Made by a program: the position numbers and the translations under genes. The notes below the pieces were generated by a model. It did no database searches. It was given only the letters and a program-made list of their open reading frames with translations, and was not told where the DNA came from. Source: Gracilariopsis chorda (lineage: Eukaryota > Rhodophyta > Florideophyceae > Gracilariales > Gracilariaceae). From it: a stretch of 64,000 bases of DNA. This document shows, one piece after another, positions 1 through 11,795 of this stretch. Location of the stretch: assembly GCA_003194525.1 (NCBI GenBank), contig NBIV01000040.1, forward strand, positions 1-64,000. Reading direction: 5' to 3'. Position 1 is the stretch's first letter. Each line of letters starts with the position of its first letter.

Positions 1-2406
1 ACGACATTCGTGCATACATGCGAGCGCGTGTGGTGGGCGCCGTCAATGCAGCTTGGAGACTTTTCGAGTTTCGACATGTTCACATCGTACCAAAAGTAGA
101 GCGACTGGCCATTCACTTGGAAGGAGAGCGCACATTTCTGCTGAGAGGCCCCAACCAGCTTCTTTCTGCATCACAGCCGTCTACACTGGAGAGATACTTT
201 GCAAGGCCCGAAGCATACGCAAACCTCGACTACCTTTCGTACTTTGAAAAAGTTCGATTGTATCGCACGCTTCCAGCCCGTGTGCTTAACCAATACGACG
301 GAGACAGCACCAGGTGCCCACAGACGACTGCGATCCGCCCATGTACGTGGTAGAGCGCACGGAAGACGAGCAGTGTGTTTGCAAGGATCAGAGGTGTTTC
401 ACCGTCGGACATTGAGCTATTTGCTCTGCGCTTGCTGCTCATGAATCACGGCTCGAGCTCTTATGAAGACGCAAGGACTTTCAACGGACAGCAGTATGGA
501 ACGTATCGTGAAACTGCGATTGTAAGCGGACTGCTCGCGGACGGATCTGAGTTTGATATTGCATTCCAAGAAGCAGTGCAGATATACAGCAAGCCCTCCG
601 AGCTACGACGTCTGGTTGTCACACTATACCAACAAGGCGCAGACCCAGAAAAAATGGCCGTCGAAAACTGGGAGGTTATGTAGACATACATACAGGAGAT
701 GAGCAGCAACGAAAGCAAGAAATGTATCGACGTGTGGTGGAGATCTCAGACCGGCACAGAGGACGACTGCTTCGCGATCACAGCTTCTTCTCTCAACACC
801 TACAGCAGGATCATACAGCATTGACTGAGGCGAATCGAGCTACAACAACTTGAGACGCACGAGTGGTGCGAAATTCGTCAACTTTGCAGTCAAGGTACGC
901 CACCTTAAAACCTCGCCAAATACAAGTCATTGACACCGTCATTGCCGCATTGCAACAACGACAGGCGCTGCAGGAGCGAACAAGCACTCCTGGAAACGTG
1001 TTTTTTTGTGCAAGGATCCGCAGGAACCGGAAAGACATACGTGCTCAACCTCCTTCGTGATATCGTTGAGTTGGAAGGAATGCTCGCCGAAATGACTGCT
1101 ACAACAGGCATTGCAGCTTCGTTGTACGAAGGTGGCCGCACTTTACATAGCCTTCTCGGACTGGGTGTAGCTGATAGGGACAGCACAAGCAGCACTACAG
1201 CCACTTTGTCAAAGTACGGTCCCCGATCTCAACGTGCAGAACTGCTACGCGAAATACAACTGCTCGTCTTGGATGAGGCGTCCATGCTCTCAAGAAAGCT
1301 CTTCGAACTCATGGATGCGTTGCTCAAAGATCTTCGCTGCAGTGGAATGGAAAACCCGCCTCCGTTTGGGGGCTTGACCATCATTCTATCCGGCGACTAC
1401 TCCCAGCTGCTTCCAGTGGTGCCGCAGGTGTACATGGAGGCCGAGCCAAGTGGTAATGTGAGACGAGTGTACACAAACATTCTCAACGAATTGCCGTGGA
1501 AGAGTGATCTGTGGACATTGTGCTCGGTTCAAGTGCTGTACCTCACGGAACAAGTACGCCAAGCGGATGATCCGGCATTTGCGTCGCTGTTACGTTCCAT
1601 TGCACGAAACACAATATCCAACAACGCTCCCTACCACTCAGATCTACCGGTGGCATGCAAACCGCCTACCATTCCTGTGGAAGTGGCTCACAACACGACG
1701 CAAGGAGGATGTGGATCTCAGCAAAATGCTTGTCTCCACAAATCAGTTGGTCGATGAACACAATGCGGCAGCGCTGGATCTTTCCTGGTGAGCGCTTCAC
1801 TCTTCCGTCAGCTACGACGGTACAACCTGACGGTGTACCACACTCAGAGCCCGACGTCACCAATACCTTTGTTCCCGAGTTTGCGTATCAGTATGCACCT
1901 ACTGGTGTACCTCCTCATAACTTGGATTTGAAGATTGGTGTGCCAGTTATGGTCATTCGGAACGTGTTGCATCCGGCTGTGGTCAACGGAAAGCTGTTCG
2001 TAGTCGTGCGTGTCGATCACTTTACGATGCAGGTGGCTCGATTCGACGAGAACGGACAGGTACTGGAACGACAGCTCCTGCATCGTATCGACTTCGAGTT
2101 TTTCTTTCGCAGACATTCGCATGATTCGAAGGCAGTTCCCTATTCGTCTTGCGTTTGCAGCTACAGTTCACAAAGGACAGGGAAAAACCTTGGATGGCTT
2201 TGGTTGTGGATGTACGATCCAACTTCTTCTGCGCAGGTCAGTTGTACGTCGCATTGTCGCGCGTTCGAAGGAACGACCATGTGCTGCTCCTGCATGATCC
2301 GCAGCTTACACCCGCTAATGCGCACACAATTCATCCCATGCCTGTTCCCATCGCCAACCCAGTGCTGCCTGAAGCTATTCAGTTCTGCATCCCTCCCACA
2401 ACCGTA
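1..2406 (+). mobile_element. Helitron copy 1, helicase half only, decayed
   Basis: This is the 3' half of a Helitron Rep-helicase gene; its 5' part lies before the window. It matches copy 2 from about 7736 and copy 3 from about 14820 at high nucleotide identity (by eye). It covers the region after the Rep domain, the Pif1-type helicase with Walker A GSAGTGKT near 1015-1040, Walker B LLVLDEAS near 1260-1285, and the C-terminal helicase motif [11 protein letters not shown] near 2235-2265. It is the most degraded of the three copies: several small insertions and deletions change frame (for example near 310, 380, 670 and 1005), and one CGA codon has become TGA at 851-853. It therefore encodes no functional protein. 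It lies in the same orientation as the two downstream copies and forms the left member of the array. Confidence 0.9.
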
Positions 2407-2494
2407 ATCATATCTCTTTGCATTCTTCTTTCATTGAATTAAACTACTTGCTTTTCTGCTTTTGCTTTCTCCACCCTCTTTTTTCCTCACCGCT

Positions 2495-3625
2495 GTTTAT
2501 CACTCCTCCACCGCGGGTGCCAGCGCCGCCCGCGCCGAAGGCCGCTTCCTCTTGTCTCAACACCCCACTCTTAATGATTTACACATGTATGAGGGGGTGT
2601 TGTTGATTGAAGGGAGCGGTGCGCCAATAAACCGCCCTGTATGCCCCTCTATCGCGCATGCAAAACTGCCATTTGGCGCAACGCCTCCCTAACACTTAAA
2701 AATTCAGCAACAGCAGCAGCAGCAAAGCTCCTGCTTACTGGCTGGCACTCCCATAATGACTGCAGTGCCACCCAGTTACACAAAGCAACGTGTCGCGCTT
2801 CCTCATCATTGGCTGGCACTGCAGTCAATTTTAGCACCTAAACACAAACCCCTACGGCTCCACATACTCTCGCGCCGCGGCGCCCCGTGGTTCTTTGAGC
2901 GCTATTGCGAGCGCAAGCGAGCAAAGTGCTCGGAGAGCCTCCGAACGCTACTAAAAAACACAAAGCTACAAAAACCACGCGGCGCGCAGCGCCGCCCACG
3001 GCTGAAGGCCGTTCCACTTGTCTCTCCATTATAATGATTTGTTCCTCTATGAGGGGGGTGTTCTTGATTGAATGGAGGCGTTGCGCCACAAAATCCTCTT
3101 CCACGCCCCCGTTTGCCCATCCAAATCGCACATTTGGCGCAACGCCTCCCTACCATTTAAAAAATTCAGCAGCAGCAGCAGCAGCAAAGCTTCCTGCTTA
3201 CTGGCTCGCACTCCCATAATGACTGCAGTGCCACCCAGTTACACAAAGCAACGTGTCGCGCTTTCTCATCATTGGCTGGCACTGCAGTCAATTTAGGCAC
3301 CTAGCGCCGCGGCGCCCCGTGGTTCTACGAGCGCTATTGCGAGCGCAAGCGAGCAAAGTGCTCGGCGAGCCTCCGAACGCCACGAAAAACACAAAAGCTA
3401 CAAAGCCAACGCGGCGCGCAGCGCCGCCCACGGCCGAAGGCCGTTTCCACTGTCTCTCCACTATAAGTATTTATACGCGTATGAGGGGGGTGTTCTTGAT
3501 TGAATGGAGGCGTTGCGCCACAAAATCCTCTTCCACGCCCCCGTTTGCCCATCCAAATCGCCCATTTTGCCCAACGCCTCCCGACCATTTAAAAAATTCA
3601 GCAGCAGCAGCAGCAGCAAAGCGTT
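2495..3625. repeat. Satellite units in spacer 1 (between Helitron copies 1 and 2)
   Basis: Tandem units begin at the GC-rich motif near 2512, 2979 and 3410, so periods are about 467 and 431 bp. Each unit holds a GC-rich palindromic head, an inverted repeat with arms GGAGGCGTTGCGCCA and its complement about 45 bp apart (imperfect in the first unit), a CAG-triplet tract, a CACTCCCATAATGACTGCAG segment and a GGCGCCGCGGCGCC palindrome. The same unit recurs after copies 2 and 3, so the satellite belongs to the transposon's 3' flank. Short reading frames across it appear in every unit on both strands and follow the repeat, so they are not genes. Confidence 0.9.
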
Positions 3626-3740
3626 CAGTTAATTAGCTGCTGCTTGCTGCAAGTTGACTGTGCAATGGCTGCTGAATGGCTTGCAATACAATCAAATTGT
3701 TGTGCCACTCACTCAGCAGCAAAACCTCGCCTGTTTCATT

Positions 3741-4003
3741 CCGACACGTGGCAAATTGCACTGCGCCAGTGCAGTGCATTCCAACACGTGGCACATTGCA
3801 CTGCGCCAGTGCAGTGTATACTGAAGTTTCATTGCAGACATGCCTGCAATTCCGACACGTGGCAAATTGCACTGCGCCAGTGCAGTGTATACTGAAGTTT
3901 CATTGCAGACATGCCTGCAATTCCGACACGTGGCAAATTTCACTGCGCCAGTGCATTGCATTCCAACACGTGGCAAATTGCACTGCGCCAGTGCAGTGTA
4001 TAC
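3741..4003. repeat. Short tandem repeats with G-box motifs
   Basis: Five copies of an ACACGTGGCA-centred repeat start near 3743, 3783, 3854, 3925 and 3965, giving spacings of 40, 71, 71 and 40 bp. Each carries CACGTG (a G-box/E-box) followed by the partly palindromic CACTGCGCCAGTGCAGTG. The equivalent spacer after copy 2 has only one copy (near 11030), so this is a local expansion. The position upstream of the copy 2 gene would suit a regulatory role; that is inference. Confidence 0.85.
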
Positions 4004-4060
4004 TGAAGTTTCATTGCAGACTTGCCTGCAACAGACGTATATACTGCACTGGCGCAGTGC
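3980..4060. repeat. Large inverted repeat (cruciform/hairpin) upstream of Helitron copy 2
   Basis: The left arm (3980-4003) GCACTGCGCCAGTGCAG plus TGTATAC is repeated in inverse orientation at 4037-4060, leaving a loop of about 33 bp. The stem is about 23 bp with one bulge. The same structure occurs at 11045-11125 upstream of copy 3. It may be a Helitron subterminal hairpin, but no clear TC or CTRR terminus sits at a standard distance, so the role is unproven. Confidence 0.8.
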
Positions 4061-4129
4061 CAAATGCATCTCGCTTGCTGACCCTAACCACTATTTTGCC
4101 ATCCCATTCAGGCTTGGCCAATAGCGCAG

Positions 4130-4560
4130 TGTCGTAACCTTTTGCTAATTTGGGCACTGTTTGCTGGCCTGGGACCTAGGCAAGGCCGAGCTCGTGTGCA
4201 GGTCGCCACAAGAGTAACCCACTAAGTACCACGGATCTGGGAAAGGTCAGGTGCTCCTCTGTGGTATACTGGTCGTTTGACAGCGATCAGGAAGTCTGAG
4301 GGTTTACCGGACCTAATACCAGCTTGCTGTGCAGGGTCCGGGGCGGCCGCCGTGTTGTACCTCTTGGGGCCGGAAAGCACACTTCGGTGTGTGAGTAAAG
4401 GCAGACCAATCCTTACAACCGGACGCGGGTTAAACATCAAACGGCTTGAAAACCGGCTGGGCACACTCCGCCCGTCATAATCCAACAGGAGTGTGTCGAG
4501 AGTCCCTGTGCTGCGCACGACTGCATCGGGTAAATATAAGCCTTGCAGCAATTTGTTTTT
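4130..4560 (+). other. Conserved non-coding leader block of Helitron copy 2
   Basis: This block is nearly identical to 11200-11615 upstream of copy 3. It contains a hairpin CCGGACC (4307-4313) with GGTCCGG (4335-4341), a GGCGGCCGCC palindrome, and CACAC-TTCG-GTGTG at 4378-4391, the classic C(UUCG)G tetraloop hairpin if transcribed. Reading frames on both strands lack an ATG start and are conserved only as far as the DNA is. A promoter/leader role for the Rep-helicase gene starting at 4729 is the simplest reading. Confidence 0.55.
4529..4541 (+). promoter_or_regulatory. TATA-like element upstream of Helitron copy 2
   Basis: The sequence GGTAAATATAAG lies about 190 bp before the ATG at 4729. 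In copy 3 the same position reads GGTAAACATAAG (about 11593-11604), a weaker match. It is only a candidate core promoter. Confidence 0.3.
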
Positions 4561-4728
4561 TTAATTGCTGCATGCGACTAAGCCCGGTGGGTGCAACGCA
4601 AGAAACTGCAACCAGTTTTTTTCACTTTCAACTTTGTGTTTTATTGGGAATTATTCTGGAACTCTGGCAAATTTTTTAACGGTTTAAAAACATAGAATTG
4701 TTTTTTTTCTTTCCTTTGGTAAATTGAA

Positions 4729-7700
4729 ATGACGAGAGGAGGGCGACGTCTGAACTCTGGTGGCATCCGATCTAACTCGGGAGGTGCCAGAGACAATTCT
4801 GGAGGTGCCAGGTTGAACGCAGGCGGTTCAAGGCAAAAACGCTGGTGGTCGTCGCGTCGGCAGTGGTGGAGCACGGGCAGGAGCTGGAAGACCCCGAAGA
4901 GAACCAGCTCCTCCATCTCCAGATGAGTTGGGAGTAAATGAGAGCGGAGCACACGTTCAAGGACCTATTGTTCCAGTGGTTGAAGAAGACGAAATTACTC
5001 CTGCACCTACTTCGGTTGCAGCAGCAGTTAGCACAAGCGCCGCTGGAGCCAGTGGGTCCGCTGCAACAGATCTACCAACATCGTGCCCAATTCCTGGATT
5101 TCTGGAGTTTGTGAGAGGCCTTCCAAGTCACATTCCACCGCCTCCGATGCCTCCCCCTCTCCCACCGATGCCTGCAGAACAGATGCCTATTGCAATGGAA
5201 TTGGAAGAGGATGAGATCATCCCTGCTCCCTCACAGCCACCGCCATCACAGCAGCCTGCTCTGCCACAAGCTGAACAAGGGGAAGAACAGATGCCAGTCC
5301 CGATGGAAGTGGAAGAGGATGAGATCACCCCGGCTCCCTCACACCCGCCGCCGCAGCCTGCGTTGCCACAATCAAAACAGGAAGAACAACAGATGTCCAT
5401 TCCGATGGAGGTGGAAGCGGATGAGATCACACCGGCTCCCTCACACCAGCCGCAGCATCAGCCACAGCAACAGCTTGATACGACGGTCATGCACTGTGCT
5501 GGGCGTCCTGATCGAGGACTCTATCGCGTGTACTATGCGTGGGATTCCGTGGCAGCTCAGGCGAGGAATGATCCGGCCATCCGTGCAAGCGTGCCGGAGT
5601 TTGAGACGCTTCCCACTGCAGGTCAAATGCGATGCGGAAGATGCGGCGAACACTCACACACGATCTCCTCCTGCCCGTACGCGGACTGGACATTGAAAAG
5701 TACATAGCTGCAAGTATTGCGGCTGTGTTTTGCTTGGCACAGAGGTCACTGGAGTGTGCTGTGGAATGAAAAGCATGTCAGGATGGGGCGTCACGTTCCG
5801 CAGAGGGCATAGCAGTGAGTTGATTCGCAGTCTTTATAGCCTGGGAGCCTTCCACAGCCATTTCCTCAACTTGAATACGCTCTTCGCGACGACTCAAGCG
5901 CTCATGGACATGTCGTATGTGACGGGAGGCGGTCCCTCCTTTCTCAGACTTGAGGGCAACGCAGCTCTCGCTCTGCCCGCGCAGAACCAGAACAACACGC
6001 GCTACAGCTTTCTGTGGGGTACTGGTCCACCTTTCTTGGATCCCTCTCACTATGCGCGTGCCAATTTGCGTGCGTTCATTCAAGACATCAACGTACGAGA
6101 CATCGTGCCCAAGTTGTACGATGTTATCCAGCCCAAGCCAGACGTGGTGCGTGAGCGGTACCGATCCATGCTTAGCACGCAACAACAACAACAAAATGCA
6201 GATACCGCCGTCGATATCAGCATGCAGGCAGCAGAAGAGGGAGTAGTCGTACGTGCTTACGAAGGAACCCGAAGTGCCACAGTCAGTGCTCCTCACGCAG
6301 GTGCTGGGCCTCTCCCTGAAGATGCTCCTGGTGGCGGGCCAACCATGATGAGAACGCTCGTCGTGGATCCAACTGGCCTGTATCGAGTGGAGTCTCAAGT
6401 ACCGCGCTTGGTAGAAGGAACCGTAACCGAAGAGCACGCTGCAGTGACAAGCGCTGCTGCTGCTGGAGCAGGGGCGACTGCGAATGCTGCAAACAATGCG
6501 CAAGTGCGATACCGACTTCTAAAACCGGCATCCAAACTTGCAGAGAAGGGCACTTTCCCTCTTCTCTACCCGTACGGTGATCAGCACGAACCATTTGACA
6601 TCGGCCTGTTCCTGGAGGCAAGGAACTCCACACAGCAAAGCTCAGATCTCAGCGTCAACGAGTGGAAGCTCCGAAAGCTCACCTGGGCTCAGAACGCGAA
6701 GCGACGTTTGTACTCAGACAACATCCTCCTCAACAGTGGACCGTTGATGCAGATGTGGATGCTCCGCGCGCAAACAAACATTGAGGACATGCGACTACGT
6801 TTCCTGGAGAGAGAACAACAGGCACGTATTGTACAAGAGCAAGAGATCCAGCAAGCGCAGCAGCAAACAGGTCATGTGTCACCATCCCAATTCGCGCAAA
6901 TGGGACGCATATTTCTGCCCGATGACTCGGTCAACTCAGCAGCGTACTGGAAGAACAAGCGCATGGATGTACAGGCGATCGTAGCGCGGAGAGGACCGCC
7001 TTTTCTGTTCATTACAATCACCATGAACATCTGGAGAGAGGACATCCAGCGCCTTGGTATGGATACCAGCAATCGGAGCGCATTTACGGCACAGAGTAAG
7101 CGCCCTCAACCGTTTGACCGACCTGATCTGATTGCAAGGGTGTACAACCAGTACGCAAACGACTTCATGAAGGACTTGGAGAAGAACTCGGAGCACATCT
7201 TCGGATTGAAGTGCCTGGGGCTTGCATCAAAGCTCGAGTTTCAGGAGCGCAATGTGCCTCATCACCACATGCTCGTGTGGCTCGAAGGAGGCGTGATTGA
7301 AGACGTTGATGTGATCGACGAGCTGATTCGTGCAGAACTTCCCCTTCCCGGTGAAGACGACGCGTTGCGGGCCCTCATTCGTTCCATGCACAGGCACCGC
7401 CACTCCACCTATTGCCGGAATCGCGCTGGGCGTTGCAAGTTTGGATACGACCGCAACATGATTGTGCCGGAGACGTACATTGAAGAAGGCACGAATCGCG
7501 TGGTCTACCGCAGAAGAAGGCAACATGACCTCAAGATAGTGCCGTACAACCCAACTCTGACCAAGAAGTACCGCTCTCATATCAACGTAGAGCGCACGCA
7601 AGGAGGGGCGCAGTGGCTTATCTGATGAAGTACGCGTTTAAGCAGCCCAAAGCTCAGGAGGTGGTGCTCAACGTGAGTGATGCTAATGAGACAGGCACAC

Positions 7701-10147
7701 ACAACGAGCAGCAACAAGAGCCACAGGTGCAGAACGACATTCGTGCATACATGCGAGCGCGTGTGGTGGGAGCCGTCAATGCAGCTTGGAGACTTTTCGA
7801 GTTTCGACATGTTCACATCGTACCAAAAGTAGAGCGACTGGCCATTCACTTGGAAGGAGAGCGCACATTTCTGCTGAGAGGTCCAAACCAGCTCTCTTCT
7901 GCATCACAGCCGTCTACACTGGAGAGATACTTTGCAAGGCCCGAAGCATACGCGAACCTCGACTACCTTTCGTACTTTGAAAAAGTGCGATTGTATCGCA
8001 CGCTTCCAGCCCGCGTGCTTAACCAATACGACGGAGACAGCACTCAGGTGCCCACAGACGACTGCGATCCGCCCATGTACGTGGTAGAGCGCACGGACGA
8101 CGAGCAGTGTGTCGCAAGGATCAGAGGTGTTTCACCGTCGGACATTGAGCTCTTTGCTCTGCGCTTGCTGCTCATGAATCACGGCTCGAGCTCTTATGAA
8201 GACGCAAGGACTTTCAACGGACAGCAGTATGGAACGTATCGTGAAACTGCGATTGTAAGCGGACTGCTCGCGGACGGATCCGAGTTTGATATTGCATTGC
8301 AAGAAGCAGTGCATATATACAGCACGCCCTCAGAGCTACGACGTCTGGTTGTCACACTATACCAACAAGGCGCAGACCCAGAAAAAATGGCCGTCGAAAA
8401 CTGGGAGGCATTATGTAGTGACATACATACAGGAGATGAGCAGCAACGAAAGCAAGAAATGTATCGACGTGTGGTGGAGATCTCAGACCGGCATGGAGGA
8501 CGACTGCTTCGCGATCACAGCTTCTTCTCCCAACACCTACAGCAGGATCATACAGCATTGACTGAGGCAAATCGAGCTACAACAACTCGAGACGCACGAG
8601 TGGTGCGAAATTCGTCAACTTTGCAGTCAAGGTACGCCACCTTAAAACCTCGCCAAAGACAAGTCATTGACACCGTCATTGCCGCATTGCAACAACGACA
8701 GGCGCTGCAGGAGCGAACAAGCACTCCTGGAAACGTGTTCTTTGTGCAAGGATCCGCAGGAACCGGAAAGACATACGTGCTCAACCTCCTTCGTGATATC
8801 GTTGAGTCGGAAGGAATGCTCGCCGAAATTACTGCTACAACAGGCATTGCAGCTTCGTTGTACGAAGGTGGCCGCACTTTACATAGCCTTCTCGGACTGG
8901 GTGTAGCTGATAGGGACAGCACAAGCAGCAGTACAGCCACTTTGTCAAAGTACGGTCCCCGATCTCAACGTGCAGAACTGCTACGCGAAATACAACTGCT
9001 CGTCTTGGATGAGGCGTCCATGCTCTCAAGAAAGCTCTTCGAACTCATGGATGCGTTGCTCAAAGATCTTCGCTGCAGTGGAATGGAAAACCCACCTCCG
9101 TTTGGGGGCTTGACCATCGTTCTATCCGGCGACTACTCCCAGCTGCTTCCAGTGGTGCCGCAGGTGTACATGGAGGCCGAGCCAAGTGGAAATGTGAGAC
9201 GAGTGTATACAAACATTCTCAACGAATTGCCGTGGAAGAGTGATCTGTGGACATTGTGCTCGGTTCAGGTGCTGTACCTCACGGAACAAGTACGCCAAGC
9301 CGATGATCCGGCATTTGCGTCGCTGTTACGTTCCATTGCATGAAACACAATATCCAAAAACGCTCCGCTACCACTCAGATCTACCGGTGGCATGCAAACC
9401 GCCTACCAATTCGTGTGGAAGTGGCTCACAACACGATGCAAGGAGGATGTGAATCTCAGCAAAATGCTCATTGCCTCCACAAATCAGTTGGTCGATGAAC
9501 ACAATGCGGCAGCGCTGGATCTGTTTCCTGGTGAACGCTTCACTCTTCCGTCACCTACGACGGTACAACCTGACGGTGTACCACACTCAGAGCCCGACGT
9601 CACCAATACCTTTGTTCCCGAGTTTGCATATCAGTATGCGCCTAGTGGAGTACCGCCTCATAACTTGAACTTGAAGATTGGTGTGCCAGTTATGGTCATT
9701 CGGAACGTGTTGCATCTGGCTGTGGTCAACGGAAAGCTGTTCGTAGTCGTGCGTGTCGATCACTTTACGATGCAGGTGGCTCGATTCAACGAGAACAGAC
9801 AGGTGTTCGAACGACAGCTCCTGCATCGTATCGACTTCGAGTTTTCTTTCGCAGATATTCGCATGATTTGAAGGCAGTTTCCCATTCGTCTCGCGTTTGC
9901 AGCTACCGTTCACAAAGGACAGGGAAAGACGTTGGATGGCTTGGTTGTGGATGTGCGATCCAACTTCTTCTGCGCTGGTCAGTTGTATGTCGCATTGTCG
10001 CGCGTTCGAAGGAACGACCATGTGCTGCTCCTGCATGATCCGCAGCTTACACCCTCGAATGCGCACACAATTCATCCCATGCCTGTTCCCATCGCCAACC
10101 CAGTGCTGCCTGAAGCTATTCAGTTCTGCATCCCTCCACAACCGTAA
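4729..10147 (+). mobile_element. Helitron copy 2, full-length Rep-helicase, broken
   Basis: This is a complete-length Helitron gene on the + strand. From the ATG at 4729 it encodes Gly-Gly-Ala-Arg-rich repeats, a Pro-rich stretch with repeated MEVEEDEITPAPS-like units (5130-5450), a CCHC zinc knuckle near 5630-5675, a CX2C...CC finger, the Helitron_like_N Rep domain with an HHH motif at 7260-7268 (NVPHHHMLVWL), the two-tyrosine motif YLMKY near 7618, then the Pif1-like helicase (Walker A near 8752, Walker B near 9000, [11 protein letters not shown] near 9977). Compared with copies 1 and 3 it has three single-base frame changes (near 4836, 5698 and 7606) and two CGA-to-TGA stops (9341-9343, 9869-9871). 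It cannot make the protein in one piece. It sits 7,067 bp (ATG to ATG) before copy 3. Confidence 0.93.
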
Positions 10148-10239
10148 TCATATCTCTTGCATTCTTCTTTCATTGAATTAAACTACTTGCGTTTCTGCTT
10201 TTGCTTTCTCCACTCTCTTTTTTCCTCACCGCTGTTTAT

Positions 10240-10915
10240 CACTCCTCCACCGCGGCGCGCAGCGCCGCCCGCGGCCGAAGGCCGCTTCCTCTTGTCTCAA
10301 CACCCCACTCTTAATGATTTACACATGTATGAGGGGGGTGTTGTTGATTGTTGGGAGGCGGTGCGCCAATAAACCGCTCTGTATGCCCCTCTACGCGCAT
10401 GAAAAAATGCCATTTGGCGCAACACCTCCCTACCACTTAAAAAATTCAGCAGCAGCAGCAGCAGCAAAGCTTCCTGCTTACTGGCTGGCACTCCCATAAT
10501 GACTGCAGTGCCATCCAGTTACACAAAGCAACGTGTCGCGCTTTCTCATCATTGGCTGGCACTGCAGTCAATTTAGGCACCTAGGCGCCGCGGCGCCCCG
10601 TGGTTCTACGGGCGCTATTGCGAGCGCAAGCGAGCAAAGTGCTCGGAGAGCCTCCGAACGCTACTAAAGACAAAAAGCTACAAAACCAACGCGGCGCGCA
10701 GCGCCGCCTACGGCCGAAGGCCGTCTCCACTTGTCTCTCAACACCCCACTCTGAATGATTTGCTCATGTATGAGGGGGGTATTGTTGACTGATGGGAGGC
10801 GTTGCGCCACAAATTCGCTTTGCACGCCCCCGTTTGCGCATGCAAATCGCCCATTTGGCGCAACGCCTCCCCACCATTAAAAACATTCAGCAGCAGCAGC
10901 AGCAGCAAAGCGTTC
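10240..10915. repeat. Satellite units in spacer 2
   Basis: About one and a half units of the same hairpin-rich satellite: the GC-rich head occurs near 10251 and 10690 (about 439 bp apart). It ends in a CAG tract, after which unique spacer sequence resumes. Spacer 2 is about 650 bp shorter than spacer 1, because of fewer satellite units and only one G-box repeat. Confidence 0.88.
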
Positions 10916-11044
10916 AGTTAATTTGCTGCTGCTGCTGCAAGTTGACTGTGCAATGGCTGCTGAATGGCTTGCAATACAATTAAATTGTTGTGCCAGCCAC
11001 TCAGCAGCAAAACCTTGCCTGTTCATTCCGACACGTGGCAAATT

Positions 11045-11125
11045 GCACTGCGCCAGTGCAGTGTATACTGAAGTTTCATTGCAGACTTGCCTGCAACAGA
11101 CGTATATACTGCACTGGCGCAGTGC
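11045..11125. repeat. Large inverted repeat upstream of Helitron copy 3
   Basis: The left arm at 11045-11068 pairs with the right arm at 11102-11125 and leaves a loop of about 33 bp. It matches the structure at 3980-4060, so it is a fixed part of the repeating unit. A single CACGTGGC G-box lies just before it. Confidence 0.8.
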
Positions 11126-11199
11126 CAAATGCATCTCGCTTGCTGACCCTAACCACTATTTTGCATCCCATTCAGGCTTGGCCAATAGCGCAGTGTCGT

Positions 11200-11615
11200 A
11201 ACCTTTTGCTACTTTGGGCACTGTTTGCTGGCCTGGGACCTAGGCAAGGCCGAGCTCGTGTGCAGGTCGCCACAAGAGTAACCCACTAAGTACCACGGAT
11301 CTGGGAAAAGGCCGGTGCTCCTCTGTGGTATACTGGTCGTTTGACAGCGATCAGGAAGTCTGAGGGTTTACCGGACCTAATACCAGCTTGCTGTGCAGGG
11401 TCCGGGGCGGCCGCCGTGTCGTACCTCTTGGGGCCGGAAAGCACACTTCGGTGTGTGAGTAAAGGCAGACCAATCCTTACAACCGGACGCGGGTTAAACA
11501 TCAAACGGCTTGAAAACCGGCTGGGCACACTCCGCCCGTCATAATCCAACAGGAGTGTGTCGAGAGTCCCTGTGCTGCGCACGACTGCATCGGGTAAACA
11601 TAAGCCTTGCAGCAA
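11200..11615 (+). other. Conserved non-coding leader block of Helitron copy 3
   Basis: Counterpart of 4130-4560, with only scattered differences. The UUCG-type hairpin is at 11442-11455. It sits between the inverted repeat and the Rep-helicase start at 11796. No ATG-started reading frame of note is present. Confidence 0.55.
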
Positions 11616-11795
11616 TTTGTTTTTTTTAATTGGTGCATGCGACTAGGCCCGGTGGGTGCAAAGCAACAATCTGCAACCAGTTTTTCACTTTCAACTTTGT
11701 GGTATATTGGAAATTATTCTGGAACTCTGGCAAGTTTTTTAACGGTTTACAAAAACATAGAATTGTTTTTTTTTTCCTTTTTCTGGTAAGTTGAA

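Noticed and set aside
4268-4273. CTGGTC as a Helitron end-to-start junction (CTRR next to TC)
   Set aside because: The only nearby hairpin is weak with a long loop, and the motif is short enough to occur by chance. Element ends are left undefined.
4222-4551. 109-residue minus-strand frame kept in both Helitron leaders (also 11286-11615)
   Set aside because: It has no ATG start, lies in GC-rich palindromic DNA and is conserved only as much as the surrounding sequence.
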